This document shows positions 37,655 to 46,725 of a stretch of DNA of 63,953 bases, one piece after another. The first letter of the stretch is position 1. Every line of letters begins with the position of its first letter. Both the position numbers and the translations under genes were made by a program. Under the pieces are notes generated by a model, which ran no database searches, was not told the DNA's origin, and worked only from the letters and a program-made list of their open reading frames with translations. Source of the DNA: an uncultured Oxalobacteraceae bacterium (GTDB taxonomy: Bacteria; Pseudomonadota; Gammaproteobacteria; Burkholderiales; Burkholderiaceae_D); the NCBI GenBank assembly GCA_903862415.1, contig CAIOYD010000021.1, positions 1 to 63,953 on the forward strand, given 5' to 3'.

Positions 37655-40084
37655 ATGGATAGTTATCGGTTTTCTTGCACGCGGCGCTGGCTGCGGCTTT
37701 GGTCGGCAGCATTGCTGGTGGTGGTGTTAAGCGCCTGTGGCGGCGGCGATTTGGGTGGTCTCCGTTGTCAGATCAACGGGTTGGTGTTTGGCCTCAAACA
37801 GGGAAGCACGCTGGTGCTGGTGAATAACGGCACCGATACGCTCAGTATCACGCACGATGGTTATTTTACGTTCGGCAAACCAATTCCCCACAATGGCAGT
37901 TATCTGGTGACTGTCAAGACCCAGCCTGCCGGACAACTGTGTACCGTCACCAATGGTTTTGGCTGGGGCATCGTCAGTGACGTACTCAAACTCAAGGTCA
38001 CCTGCTCAGCCGCCAAATCGTACACCATCGGCGGCAGTGTGACCGGACTGGCGACCGGTGGTCAGCTGAGTCTGCTCGATAATGGTGCCGATGCACTGAC
38101 TATCGCGGCCAATGGCAAGTTTGTGTTTGCCACTCCGGTAGCGGCCAACAGCAGTTATGCCGTCATTGTCGCTGCACAACCAGCCGGTCAAACCTGTACC
38201 GTATCGAATGGCAGCGGTGCCGGGGTGGTGGCCAATATCAGCAATGTGGCTGTGACTTGTTCGACCAATACCTTCAGCATCAGCGGCAGTGTCAACGGAC
38301 TGGCTTCCGGTCAGCAGGTCACGCTGCTGGACAATAATGCCGATCCGTTAATTCTGTCGGCCAATGGTAGTTTCAGCTTTGCCACACCAGTGGCGTATAA
38401 CAGCAGTTATGCGGTGACTGTCGGCACTCAACCTGATTTTGCCACCTGCAGTGTGTCCAATGGCAGTGGTAGCGGCGTTGTGGCCAATGTCAGCAATGTC
38501 GCTGTGACCTGTGCACTCAATTCGTATACAGTCGCCGGCAGTGTCATGGGTCTGACCTCCGGACAGCAGGTGACGCTGAACAATAATGGCAGTGATCCGG
38601 TGACCGTGGCGGCCGATGGCAGTTTTGCGTTTGCCACACCGGTTCCGTATGGTGGCAGTTATGCGGTGACGATCGGCACACAGCCGATCGGAGAAACCTG
38701 CAGCGTCACTAATGGCAATGGTGCCAACATGGCGGCCAATGTGGGTAATGTGGCGGTGAGCTGTGTGGTTAACACCTTCAAACTGAGTGTCGCCATCACC
38801 GGACTCGATAGTAGCCAGCAACTTACCCTGCTCAACAATGGCGCAGATGCACTGATTATTAATGGCTCAACCACGAATAGCTTCAGTGTCAGTTTTGCTA
38901 GCAATATCGCCTATAACGGTGCTTATGCGGTCAGTATCAATTCGCAACCGGGTTCCGAAATTTGCACACTGTCGAATGGCACAGGTTCTGGCGTGATAGC
39001 AGATGTCACTTCAGTCAGAGTTACCTGCCACACAGTTATTATTTACAACCTCAAGGGTGGCCTTGAAGGTACCAATTTCATGTCTGGATTAGTGCAGGGC
39101 CAAGACTCAGATAATGCTTTTTATACCACCAGCAACTACGGCGGCACGTTAGGATACGGCACTATCGTCAAAATAACTCCAGATGGCACCTCCACCGTTC
39201 TCCATGATTTTGATTTACCAGACGGAATTCACCCCTATGCCACACTCATTTTCGGCCCAGATGGCAATCTGTATGGCACAACCAATACTTCTGGAGCAGT
39301 ATATTCAGGTGCTGTATATAAGATCAGTCCAGCAGGCAACTTCACCGTTCTGCATTTCTTTAATGGCGGCACTGATGGTGGAACAAGTATGGGGGGGTTA
39401 CTTCTGGCCACCGATGGTAATTTTTATGGAACTACATCGACGAATGGTTCTGGAAATCAGGGCACGATTTACCAAATTACCCCCGCTGGCAACTTTAGCG
39501 TGCTACATACGCTCACGGGTGCTGAAGGATCCTCTCCTTATGGCAGCCTGATTCAGGCTAACGATGGCAATCTGTATGGTACGACCAAAGATGGTGGCAC
39601 ATTTGGATCTGGCAGTGTATTTAAAATTACTCTGAGTGGCAACTTTACCTCACTCTACAGTTTTGCAGGAGGAACTGATGGTGCCTCTCCACGTGCCGGG
39701 GTTATCCAGGCAAAGGATGGCAATTTATACGGCACAACCATGAACGGCGGAGCAACGAATAAGGGCACCGTCTATAAGTTGACCCTTTCAGGAACAGAAA
39801 CCGTACTACATGCCTTTGATGGCAGTATTGGCAGCAATCCAGAGAGTCCATTAAGCCAGGCAGCCTCAGGCATTATCTATGGAACCACTGATAATGGCGG
39901 TGCCAACAATGGCGGGACCCTGTTTGCCATAAATCCGCAAGGAATCACCACGCTGATTCACTCTTTTGACTATTCAACTGGTGATATTGAAACCACAGGG
40001 GTAATTAATGGCAAGGATGGCTCACTTTACGGCATATGTATGGGCGGGGGCGTCAACGGCAACGGTGCAATCTTCAAATTCTGA
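37655..40084 (+). CDS. Repeat-rich surface lipoprotein (Ig-like repeats plus GloVer repeats)
   Basis: 809 residues from the ATG at 37655 (AGGGAG upstream). Lipobox VVLSAC puts it on a lipid anchor, and CGGGD follows. Residues about 38-455 hold five tandem repeats of about 80 residues with a GL(A/T)SGQQVTLLNNG opening, a FAT-P-V central strand and an xVAVTC end. Residues about 460-809 hold seven repeats of about 50 residues with (L/F)YGTT-GG and GTVYKIT-G patterns, the GloVer type (choice-of-anchor, beta-propeller-like). Probably an outer-membrane-anchored adhesin or sugar-binding protein, function unknown. Two different repeat families in one chain suggest assembly by domain shuffling. The second half is slightly more A+T-rich. 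Confidence 0.85.
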   Translation: MDSYRFSCTRRWLRLWSAALLVVVLSACGGGDLGGLRCQINGLVFGLKQGSTLVLVNNGTDTLSITHDGYFTFGKPIPHNGSYLVTVKTQPAGQLCTVTNGFGWGIVSDVLKLKVTCSAAKSYTIGGSVTGLATGGQLSLLDNGADALTIAANGKFVFATPVAANSSYAVIVAAQPAGQTCTVSNGSGAGVVANISNVAVTCSTNTFSISGSVNGLASGQQVTLLDNNADPLILSANGSFSFATPVAYNSSYAVTVGTQPDFATCSVSNGSGSGVVANVSNVAVTCALNSYTVAGSVMGLTSGQQVTLNNNGSDPVTVAADGSFAFATPVPYGGSYAVTIGTQPIGETCSVTNGNGANMAANVGNVAVSCVVNTFKLSVAITGLDSSQQLTLLNNGADALIINGSTTNSFSVSFASNIAYNGAYAVSINSQPGSEICTLSNGTGSGVIADVTSVRVTCHTVIIYNLKGGLEGTNFMSGLVQGQDSDNAFYTTSNYGGTLGYGTIVKITPDGTSTVLHDFDLPDGIHPYATLIFGPDGNLYGTTNTSGAVYSGAVYKISPAGNFTVLHFFNGGTDGGTSMGGLLLATDGNFYGTTSTNGSGNQGTIYQITPAGNFSVLHTLTGAEGSSPYGSLIQANDGNLYGTTKDGGTFGSGSVFKITLSGNFTSLYSFAGGTDGASPRAGVIQAKDGNLYGTTMNGGATNKGTVYKLTLSGTETVLHAFDGSIGSNPESPLSQAASGIIYGTTDNGGANNGGTLFAINPQGITTLIHSFDYSTGDIETTGVINGKDGSLYGICMGGGVNGNGAIFKF
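37766..39035 (+). repeat. Five tandem ~250-base coding repeats
   Basis: Five copies of an approximately 80-codon unit, recognisable at DNA level by recurring AATGGCAGTGGT, GTGGCTGTGAC and GGCAGTTATGC-like words. The first and fifth copies are the most diverged. Such repeats can recombine and change copy number. Confidence 0.75.
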
Positions 40085-40112
40085 CTTAATCGATAGAAAA
40101 TTGGCCTCACAG

Positions 40113-40139
40113 CAGCCCGACTCCGTTCGGGCTGTTTTT
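40113..40139 (+). terminator. Rho-independent terminator of the lipoprotein gene
   Basis: CAGCCCGA (40113-40120) pairs perfectly with TCGGGCTG (40127-40134), six-base loop, followed by TTTTT (40135-40139). Confidence 0.88.
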
Positions 40140-40299
40140 GATTTCACATTTCCGGAATCAACGCATTCCACACAGCCATGCACTTTCATCAAGAACACAC
40201 ATATACTAATTCAGAAAAGTGACACACCGCAGCAGCCTGAGCCAAACACCTGATTTGTCTATATAATGACGCATCAACTTAGCCCTCAGGAATATCACC

Positions 40300-40611
40300 A
40301 TGAACGACGTACAAAAATGGATAGCTCAAACCGTGACCGATAACCAGGTGGTTCTGTTTATGAAAGGCACGGCGCAATTCCCACAATGCGGTTTTTCTGG
40401 CCGCGCGATCCAGATTTTAAAGGCCTGCGGTGCCAGCGGTCTGGTCACCATCAATGTACTTGACGATGCCGATGTACGTCAGGGCATCAAGGATTACTCC
40501 AACTGGCCCACCATTCCACAACTGTATGTCAAAGGCGAGTTTATCGGCGGCTCCGACATCATGGGTGAAATGTTTGACTCCGGCGAACTGAAATCGCTGA
40601 TCCAATCCTGA
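40300..40611 (+). CDS. grxD: Monothiol glutaredoxin Grx4 type
   Basis: 103 residues with the monothiol CGFS active site (FPQCGFSGRAIQ, about residues 28-39) and the glutathione site WPTIPQLYVKGEFIGGSDI. It binds a [2Fe-2S] cluster with glutathione and a partner (BolA type) and traffics Fe-S clusters. TCAGGAATATCACC precedes the start. In related genomes grxD follows prmC; here it is separated by a TA pair, tex and the repeat lipoprotein, so the region has been invaded. Confidence 0.96.
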   Translation: MNDVQKWIAQTVTDNQVVLFMKGTAQFPQCGFSGRAIQILKACGASGLVTINVLDDADVRQGIKDYSNWPTIPQLYVKGEFIGGSDIMGEMFDSGELKSLIQS

Positions 40612-40622
40612 TTCAGTCTGCC

Positions 40623-41207
40623 TTGAACAACACTGCGCCAGAACGTCTGATCATTGCCATCACGGGTGCCACCGGTGTGGTCTATGCCGTGCGCCTGCTC
40701 GAAGTGTTACGCGCCACCACCAGCATACAAACCCATCTGGTGATTTCTGAAGCCGGGCTGATGAGCCTGCATCAGGAAACCGGCATGAAGAAAAAACAGC
40801 TCGAAGACATGGCCGACGTGGTGTATAACGTGCGCGATATCGGCGCGGCCATCGCCAGCGGTTCGTTTCAGACCATGGGCATGATAGTCGCACCCTGTTC
40901 GATGAAAACGCTGGCCTCAGTTGCGCTGGGTTTGTCGGAAAATCTTATCAGCCGGTCCGCCGACGTCACCTTAAAAGAACGCCGTCGGCTGGTACTGATG
41001 GTGCGCGAAACGCCATTTAATCTGGCCCACTTGCGCAACATGACGTCGGTCACGGAAATGGGCGGCATTATTTTCCCGCCGCTGCCCAGTTTTTATCAGC
41101 ACCCGACCTGCATTGCCGACATGGTCAATCACAGCGTAGGACGGGTACTGGATTTATTCCACATTCCACACCAGCTCACGCCGGAATGGCCGGGTTTAAA
41201 AGGCTGA
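40623..41207 (+). CDS. ubiX: Flavin prenyltransferase UbiX
   Basis: 194 residues. Makes prenylated FMN, the cofactor of UbiD decarboxylase in ubiquinone synthesis. N-terminal flavodoxin-like motif IAITGATGVVYAVRLLEVLR, then GMIVAPCSMKTLASVALG and RRLVLMVRETPFN, the PRX-like region. The start is TTG; no ATG is available before ITGATG, and no ribosome site is obvious. It starts 11 bases after grxD and is convergent with the next minus-strand gene, the two stops lying at adjacent bases (41207 and 41208). Confidence 0.93.
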   Translation: MNNTAPERLIIAITGATGVVYAVRLLEVLRATTSIQTHLVISEAGLMSLHQETGMKKKQLEDMADVVYNVRDIGAAIASGSFQTMGMIVAPCSMKTLASVALGLSENLISRSADVTLKERRRLVLMVRETPFNLAHLRNMTSVTEMGGIIFPPLPSFYQHPTCIADMVNHSVGRVLDLFHIPHQLTPEWPGLKG

Positions 41208-41654
41208 TCAGGCCGAAGGCACGGTAAACTGTTTGCGCAGCCAGCGTACTGGTGCACCGATGAGCGGCAATTTCTGCAGCAATTCTTCCGCCGCATCCCA
41301 GTAATCACGATGCACACTCACCAACCCGTTTTCATCAAACTGTAAGTGCGATGCCCCGACAACCGAATACGGCTTGCCCTTGAGGCCAAAATCAAACGTC
41401 CAGGTAACGAAGGCATTCTTTCCCTGTAACACCTGCACATGCATATGAAAACGCGGCGCTTCCGTGGTGGCAAACATATGCTCAAAAATGGCCGTAATGG
41501 CAGCTACGCCCTGAACTTGATTAAACGGATCTTTAAAGCGTGCATCCGCCGCATACAAATTCGCTGCCTGCGCCACACTGGCTGGCGTCAGGCTGGTGTA
41601 CCACGATAACAGACGATCGAGCTGCTCCGTATAATCAACCGCCGCGGCATTCAT
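41208..41654 (-). CDS. NTF2/SnoaL-like protein
   Basis: 148 residues with the NTF2-like cone fold pattern: LSWYTSLTPASVAQAANLYAADARFKDPFN, then GVAAITAIFEHMF, VTWTFDFGLKGKPYSVVG and SHLQFDENGLVSVHRDYW. Some members act as isomerases or hydratases and others only bind ligands; no catalytic set is evident. Last gene of the eight-gene minus-strand operon, its ATG inside the SDR stop (ATGA). Similar genes recur in the same type of cluster with cfa-like and photolyase genes. Confidence 0.85.
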   Translation of the reverse strand: MNAAAVDYTEQLDRLLSWYTSLTPASVAQAANLYAADARFKDPFNQVQGVAAITAIFEHMFATTEAPRFHMHVQVLQGKNAFVTWTFDFGLKGKPYSVVGASHLQFDENGLVSVHRDYWDAAEELLQKLPLIGAPVRWLRKQFTVPSA

Positions 41655-42424
41655 GGCGCTACTCGCTTCATCAGAAAAAAACGCCAGCGATAAGGCAATA
41701 GCCGCATTAATTTCAGCACCATGGTAAACCTCCGTGGAAAATGTATTTCAAATTGACCTGCCCGGATGCCGCGCCAGATCGCCTGCGCTGCCTGTCCGGC
41801 GGTTTGAAGTGCCGGCATATAAAAACTGTTTTTTTCGGTCAGCTCGGTGGCCACAAAACCCGGGTTAATCAAGTACACATTTAAGCCTCGCGGGTGCAAG
41901 TCAGTGTAAAGAATTTCTGCCAGATTGATTAATGCCGCTTTGCTCGGACCATACACCGTGGCATTCGGCAAACCGATATAGCCAGCCACACTGGCCACCA
42001 GAGCGATGCCGCCACAACCTTGCGCCAACATCGCCGGCAATACCGTTTCCAGTCCGGCATACACGCTGCCCAGATTGATTTTCAGGGTATGCATCGCTGC
42101 TGTCGCGGTGACTTCCCAACTGCGTTCGGGTCGGTAGTCGGCAGCACAAAAAACCACCAGATCCAGACCACCCAATTGTGCCAGCACATGCTGATAGGCT
42201 GCGCGCCAGGCCAGAGTATCGGTCGCATCAAAGGGCACCACAAAAGCATGTTCATGATCTTGCGCCACTTGCTGCAAACGCTCCAGACGACGTGCCGACA
42301 AGACCACCAATGCGCCCTGCTGCATAATTTGTTGCGCCATGGCTGCGCCGATACCACTCGACGCGCCAATGATCCAGATGCGCTTACCGGTCCAGCTGAG
42401 GGTTGGAGTATTGAGCGCCATCAT
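41651..42424 (-). CDS. Short-chain dehydrogenase/reductase
   Basis: 257 residues, classical SDR. NAD(P) motif WIIGASSGIGAAMAQQ (about 14-28). YGPSKAALINLAE (YxxxK) is present with an upstream SVAGYIG (Ser), and FVVPFDATD is typical. SARRLERLQQ just after the glycine loop suggests NADP preference (inference). Substrate unknown. Its ATG is inside the DUF3833 stop and its stop overlaps the NTF2-like gene. It probably modifies a lipid or a ketone made by its operon partners. Confidence 0.92.
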   Translation of the reverse strand: MMALNTPTLSWTGKRIWIIGASSGIGAAMAQQIMQQGALVVLSARRLERLQQVAQDHEHAFVVPFDATDTLAWRAAYQHVLAQLGGLDLVVFCAADYRPERSWEVTATAAMHTLKINLGSVYAGLETVLPAMLAQGCGGIALVASVAGYIGLPNATVYGPSKAALINLAEILYTDLHPRGLNVYLINPGFVATELTEKNSFYMPALQTAGQAAQAIWRGIRAGQFEIHFPRRFTMVLKLMRLLPYRWRFFLMKRVAP

Positions 42425-42951
42425 GGAACCCGTTTTTTAAAAAACAGCGTCACCTGACCCAATTCCACACCCAACTTTTGCATACTGGCGCGATTCATCA
42501 TCGATTGATCGTCGAGCAAAAACATCCAGTCATCAAATTGCATCTGATAGTTGCTGCCATCGACCGGCAATAACAGCGTGTACTGCCAGTGCAGTGCGTT
42601 GCCCGCAACCTGCCCCGTGGCTTCACCAATCACGTCTGCTGCGGTACCATGCCAGATACCATCTACCGACTGAATCAGGGTCCAGATACGTTGCTGTTTG
42701 CTGCCATCATCGTACTCAAAACGCTCATCCAGAATTAATTTATTTTGCTCCTGACGTCCGGCAATAGTCACATGAAAACGCTTGGTGACTTCACCACTGC
42801 GTTTTTGAAACATACCCCAGGCATCGGTCGTACCGACAAAATAACGCACCAGATCAAGCGAGGGTTTGACTTCAGCATAATGGCTTACCTCGGGGGCAGA
42901 GCAACTGCACAGCAGCAAAAGCGAACTCAGTAGCAACAGGGCTATTTTCAT
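42421..42951 (-). CDS. DUF3833 lipoprotein
   Basis: 176 residues from MKIALLLLSSLLLLCSCSAPEV; LLCSC is a lipobox. Mature part matches DUF3833 (LVRYFVGTTDAWGMFQKRSGEV, FHVTIAGRQEQNKLILDERFEYDDG, WHGTAADVIGEATGQVAGNALHWQYT). Members are unnamed but recur in cfa/DUF1365/SDR clusters. An in-frame upstream ATG at 42987 would only spoil the signal. Outer-membrane anchoring is likely (Ser at +2 of the mature Cys). Confidence 0.88.
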   Translation of the reverse strand: MKIALLLLSSLLLLCSCSAPEVSHYAEVKPSLDLVRYFVGTTDAWGMFQKRSGEVTKRFHVTIAGRQEQNKLILDERFEYDDGSKQQRIWTLIQSVDGIWHGTAADVIGEATGQVAGNALHWQYTLLLPVDGSNYQMQFDDWMFLLDDQSMMNRASMQKLGVELGQVTLFFKKRVP

Positions 42952-42953
42952 TT

Positions 42954-44195
42954 TCAAACTCCTCGGGATGCAACAGGCAAGCGCCACAACAACAGCAACG
43001 CCATGGATTTAAACAGACAGGGCAAACCGGCATAAGCCCAACAGAGCGCACTGTTGGCCGGCAAGCCGGGGTGATAATCAACATAAGCCAGCAACGGCAG
43101 CGCTAAACCGGAAACCGCCAACGCCAGTTTGGCCAGCAGTGTCCAGACGCCGTAATACGCGGCCGCAGGAGCTTCGGGTTCGATCACCTGCGCCAGCAAC
43201 ACCGGCGGCAACGCCAGATCTGCGCCCAGCGCCAGTCCGGAGGTCAGGCAAATCAACAAAAATCCCGCGACCGAACCCGACTGTAACCAGCCGGTGCCGG
43301 CAAAGGCCAGTAAAGAAAGCACCATGCCACAGCGCCAGCTGGCCAGCACACCAATCCGCCTGGCCAGATGTACCCAGCATGGCAAACCAATGGCCGCAGC
43401 AATAAAATAGGCGGCCAGAAAAGCGGCCGTATACCCTTCAGCGTGCAGATAATCGCGGATAAAAAACAGCACCAGTGTTGCCGGTACCGAAACAGAAACC
43501 GCATTCAAAAAATACGGCCCGAGCAAACTCAGAAATTCCCGGTTGGTGCGCAAAACCTGCCAGTCAGCGCGCCAGTGTTGTTGCGGCACGGAGGTGCGGC
43601 ACGGCACCAGCAGCAACAAAGCCAGCAGCGCCAGGCCAAGAATGAATGCAAACAACAGGCTGTACCATCCCATATGGATAGCCATATGCGCCGGATCACG
43701 TACCAGAATCAAACCGGGCACGATGCTGGCAAAAATCACGCCCAGCAATCCGGCTGCTTCACGCCAGGCCGCCGCATCCAGAACACTCACCGAACCCATT
43801 GCATGCGGCAGGCGGGCACCCCAGGAAAGGTAAGCAATATTGAGCATGCTGTGCGCCATATACACCAACACCAGCATGACTGCCAGCCACAACAGTAAAT
43901 ACTCCTGCCGTACCTGCGGCAGCCACAAACCAGCAAAGGCCAGCGCCAGCAACACCCCGGCAGCACCAAACCAGCCGGCAATGCGTCCCTGCAACCGATC
44001 GATTATCCGCCCCAGCAACGGGTCCTGCAAAGCATCCACAAAACGCGCCAGAAATAGCACCCAGCCTACACTGGCCAGCGACAGACCCAGCTGGGTGGTG
44101 TAATAGGATGGTGCCTGAATATAAATAGGCAAGGCCGACATCGCCAGCGGCAAGCCCAGCAAACCATAGGCTATCCCGGAGGTTGTCCGGCTCAT
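42954..44195 (-). CDS. Major facilitator superfamily transporter
   Basis: 413 residues with about 12 hydrophobic segments. The segment DPLLGRIIDRLQGR (about residues 57-70) resembles the loop 2-3 signature of sugar-cation symporter-type MFS proteins (GPH family, MelB-like; DPxxGxxxDR). Substrate unknown, but position in the operon suggests export or import of a lipid-related molecule. Its ATG lies in the chalcone-isomerase-like stop, and three bases separate its stop from the next gene. Confidence 0.88.
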   Translation of the reverse strand: MSRTTSGIAYGLLGLPLAMSALPIYIQAPSYYTTQLGLSLASVGWVLFLARFVDALQDPLLGRIIDRLQGRIAGWFGAAGVLLALAFAGLWLPQVRQEYLLLWLAVMLVLVYMAHSMLNIAYLSWGARLPHAMGSVSVLDAAAWREAAGLLGVIFASIVPGLILVRDPAHMAIHMGWYSLLFAFILGLALLALLLLVPCRTSVPQQHWRADWQVLRTNREFLSLLGPYFLNAVSVSVPATLVLFFIRDYLHAEGYTAAFLAAYFIAAAIGLPCWVHLARRIGVLASWRCGMVLSLLAFAGTGWLQSGSVAGFLLICLTSGLALGADLALPPVLLAQVIEPEAPAAAYYGVWTLLAKLALAVSGLALPLLAYVDYHPGLPANSALCWAYAGLPCLFKSMALLLLWRLPVASRGV

Positions 44196-44707
44196 TTTTT
44201 TTCACCCAACAACTGGGCGCGCAATTCGCGATCCTGACTGCGCTCATCAAGCCAGATAGAAAAAAATGCCTGCGCCATTTCAACATCGGGGATATCGGCA
44301 ATCAACACATGCTGATTGTAAAAACGGCAGCCATGTTGGGGCAGATATACTCCGATCAGCTGATCGCCTTCGACGACATCAGGAAATACCTGACGTAAGG
44401 TGTGCTCCCACTGCTGCAGGCGTGGGGCCGGAAAACGCCCGGCACTCAAACGGCGGATTTCTTCCATGCTGATTTGCACGAAGCGCTCACTGCTGATGCG
44501 ACGGTGATAAGTCAGCTGCAAAGCAAACTGGGCATTGGGATTCATGGGCAGATGCTCACTCCATAACACCGCACTGTAAATCGGCAAACCAAACCAGCTC
44601 AACTGTCCGTGCCCGACCTGCTGCATACCCGGCAACTGCTGTTGCCATGACTGTGCCATGGCATGCACACTCCAGAAAGACAACAACAGCAGCAAGCGCG
44701 GGTTCAT
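44192..44707 (-). CDS. Chalcone-isomerase-like exported protein
   Basis: 171 residues with a short signal peptide (LLLLLSFWSVHAMAQS, likely cut after AMA). The mature part resembles the bacterial chalcone-isomerase-like family (VGHGQLSWFGLPIYSAVLW, ALQLTYHRRISSERFVQISMEEIRRL, DVVEGDQLIGVYLPQHGCRFY). Plant relatives bind flavonoids or fatty acids; bacterial members have unknown ligands. It starts six bases after the Cfa-like gene and overlaps the MFS gene. Confidence 0.85.
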   Translation of the reverse strand: MNPRLLLLLSFWSVHAMAQSWQQQLPGMQQVGHGQLSWFGLPIYSAVLWSEHLPMNPNAQFALQLTYHRRISSERFVQISMEEIRRLSAGRFPAPRLQQWEHTLRQVFPDVVEGDQLIGVYLPQHGCRFYNQHVLIADIPDVEMAQAFFSIWLDERSQDRELRAQLLGEKK

Positions 44708-44713
44708 GCCTGG

Positions 44714-45928
44714 TTACGCCGTTTTGTGAAGCAGAAACTGCACCACGTCAGTTTTACCTTCGTCGAAACCGGCTTCGCAATAGGCGTAGTACAAACGCCA
44801 GATACGCATAAAGCGGGCATCAAACCCCTGCTGCAAAATCGTGTCATGACTTAATTCCCAGGCACGATGCCAGCGTCGCAGGGTTTCCGCATAATCGGCA
44901 CCAAAGCGATAGGACTGTTCAGTCACCAGACCGGAGCAGGCAGCCTGAGCACTGAAACGTTCCGGACTGGGCAACATCCCACCGGGAAAAATATATTGCT
45001 GAATAAAATCGGTACTACTACGATAGCGTTCAAAATCGGCTTCGTTAATGGTGATCGACTGGATTACTGCTCGCCCACCGGAACGCAGCCGTGCCGCCAC
45101 CGTGGCAAAGTACTCCGGCCAATAACGCTCACCGACTGCTTCAACCATTTCAATCGACACCACCGCATCGTATTCACCACGCAAATCGCGATAATCACAT
45201 AACTGCAAATCGACCAAGTGTTCACGCTGCAGGCGTTGCATGCGCTCACGTGCAAACTGCAATTGCGCCGCCGAAATGGTCACACCGGTGACTTTAATGC
45301 CCAGCGCGCTGGCATGCTCGGCAAAGCCACCCCAGCCACAGCCAATTTCAAGCACATGATCACCGGCCACCAAGTGCAATTCATCAATGATGCGCTGGTA
45401 TTTACGTGCCTGTGCATCGGCCAGCGACAGGCTGTAATCTCCGGCAAACAAGGCACTCGAATAAGTCATGCTCGGATCGAGCCATAACTGATAAAAATCA
45501 TTCCCCAGATCATAATGCGCGTGGATATTGCGTTTACTGCCTGCACGGGTATTGGGACGCAGCCAATGGCGCAAGCGATACCACCAGCTCACCAACATGC
45601 CGCCATGCACAGCGCGCGTAATGGCGTTCTGATTTTGTATCGCCAGACGCAACAGTGCCGTTAAATCCGGAGTGGCAACCCAGCCCTGTTCGACACATTC
45701 AGCAAAACCAATATCGCCGCCGCGCAGAATCCGGCCACAGGCACGCCAGTCCAAAATTTGCAGCGTGGCGTGGGGTGACTGATGCAAATTGCCAAATGTG
45801 TGCTGATGGCCTTCCGGCGTCACCAACAGCAAATATCCTTTGGTTAACCGTCCCAGCAGTGCCAGCAGCATTTTGGCCGCTGACGGTAGCGGTTGGGTAA
45901 GTTGGCCGGTTAATTGTGTCTGATTCAC
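44714..45928 (-). CDS. Cyclopropane-fatty-acyl-phospholipid synthase family methyltransferase
   Basis: 404 residues from the GTG at 45928, preceded by GGGGAGCTTCC and overlapping the DUF1365 stop. SAM-binding VLEIGCGWGGFAEHAS (about residue 198), then GVTISAAQLQFA, CDYRDLRGEYDAVVSIEMVEAVG and YIFPGGMLPS. It methylates unsaturated acyl chains of phospholipids in known members. This one lies with FAD-oxidoreductase, DUF1365 and SDR genes, so it may make a specialised lipid rather than the stationary-phase cyclopropane of E. coli; that is inference. Not given the symbol cfa for this reason. Confidence 0.92.
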   Translation of the reverse strand: MNQTQLTGQLTQPLPSAAKMLLALLGRLTKGYLLLVTPEGHQHTFGNLHQSPHATLQILDWRACGRILRGGDIGFAECVEQGWVATPDLTALLRLAIQNQNAITRAVHGGMLVSWWYRLRHWLRPNTRAGSKRNIHAHYDLGNDFYQLWLDPSMTYSSALFAGDYSLSLADAQARKYQRIIDELHLVAGDHVLEIGCGWGGFAEHASALGIKVTGVTISAAQLQFARERMQRLQREHLVDLQLCDYRDLRGEYDAVVSIEMVEAVGERYWPEYFATVAARLRSGGRAVIQSITINEADFERYRSSTDFIQQYIFPGGMLPSPERFSAQAACSGLVTEQSYRFGADYAETLRRWHRAWELSHDTILQQGFDARFMRIWRLYYAYCEAGFDEGKTDVVQFLLHKTA

Positions 45929-46725
45929 TTTGGAAGCTCCCCGGAATGTGACGTAGTCGAATAAGTAATCGGATCGTTTGGCGCCTGCGGTTTGGACACC
46001 CACGGCACCCGTTTCACCCACAGCTTGAGCGCCTGCCAGTTAATGCCCAGCACAATCCCCATGGTCAGCAGCGGCTGCATAAAAAGCGCGCGTCGCAGGC
46101 TGACATTGGTCAACGGCACCGTAGTACCGCCGAGGGCGGTTTTTAACAACACGCCCCCATCATCAACATAATCGAGCCGCACCAACGAGTTCGTGTCAGT
46201 TTCACGGAAGTGAAAGACGTAATGACCGTTCACCTGACAAAACGGTGACACGTGAAAATTTTTCTGACACTGTATTTCTGTCTGTTCTGTAATCGGCACG
46301 CCATTAGCTGCCGTGAGCAAATAACGATGGCTTTCACCAAAGGTATTATTCACTTCGGCCAGCACAGCACGCAGAGCTCCCCGGGCATCATGGCAATACC
46401 AGAAACTCACCGGGTTAAACGCAAAACCCAGCAGACGTGGAAAAGTCTGTAACCAGATTTCCCCATCGGCCTCGATGCCAGCCTGCTGCAATACCTGACG
46501 CATCCATTGCTGCGGGTCAGAGCCGTCGCGAGCGCCATAATCACGCAACCACAGCGAAGCCGGACGCCAGTGGTTAATGCCCATCCAGAACGAATTCAAT
46601 TCCGTCAACCGGGCCAGATTGACACGCACATAAAACACCGGATAAACAAACCGGTGCAGCAGCGGACGTACACGTTCATGCATCACCTGCCCGCGCAACA
46701 GCAAGCCTGCCGGTGCCGGATTCAT
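45925..46725 (-). CDS. DUF1365 protein
   Basis: 266 residues. The family recurs with an FAD-oxidoreductase and a Cfa-like enzyme and shows typical stretches here: GQVMHERVRPLLHRFVYPVFYVRVNL, FPRLLGFAFNPVSFWYCHD, VLAEVNNTFGESHRYLL, KNFHVSPFCQV, FHFRETD. Function unproven; it is presumed to act on the same lipid. I use the ATG at 46725 that sits inside the FAD gene stop (ATGA). Confidence 0.92.
   Translation of the reverse strand: MNPAPAGLLLRGQVMHERVRPLLHRFVYPVFYVRVNLARLTELNSFWMGINHWRPASLWLRDYGARDGSDPQQWMRQVLQQAGIEADGEIWLQTFPRLLGFAFNPVSFWYCHDARGALRAVLAEVNNTFGESHRYLLTAANGVPITEQTEIQCQKNFHVSPFCQVNGHYVFHFRETDTNSLVRLDYVDDGGVLLKTALGGTTVPLTNVSLRRALFMQPLLTMGIVLGINWQALKLWVKRVPWVSKPQAPNDPITYSTTSHSGELPK

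Noticed and set aside
37766-39035. Tandem DNA repeats as a CRISPR-like array
   Set aside because: They are about 250 bases long, diverged and coding for protein repeats, with no identical short repeats or unique spacers and no cas genes.
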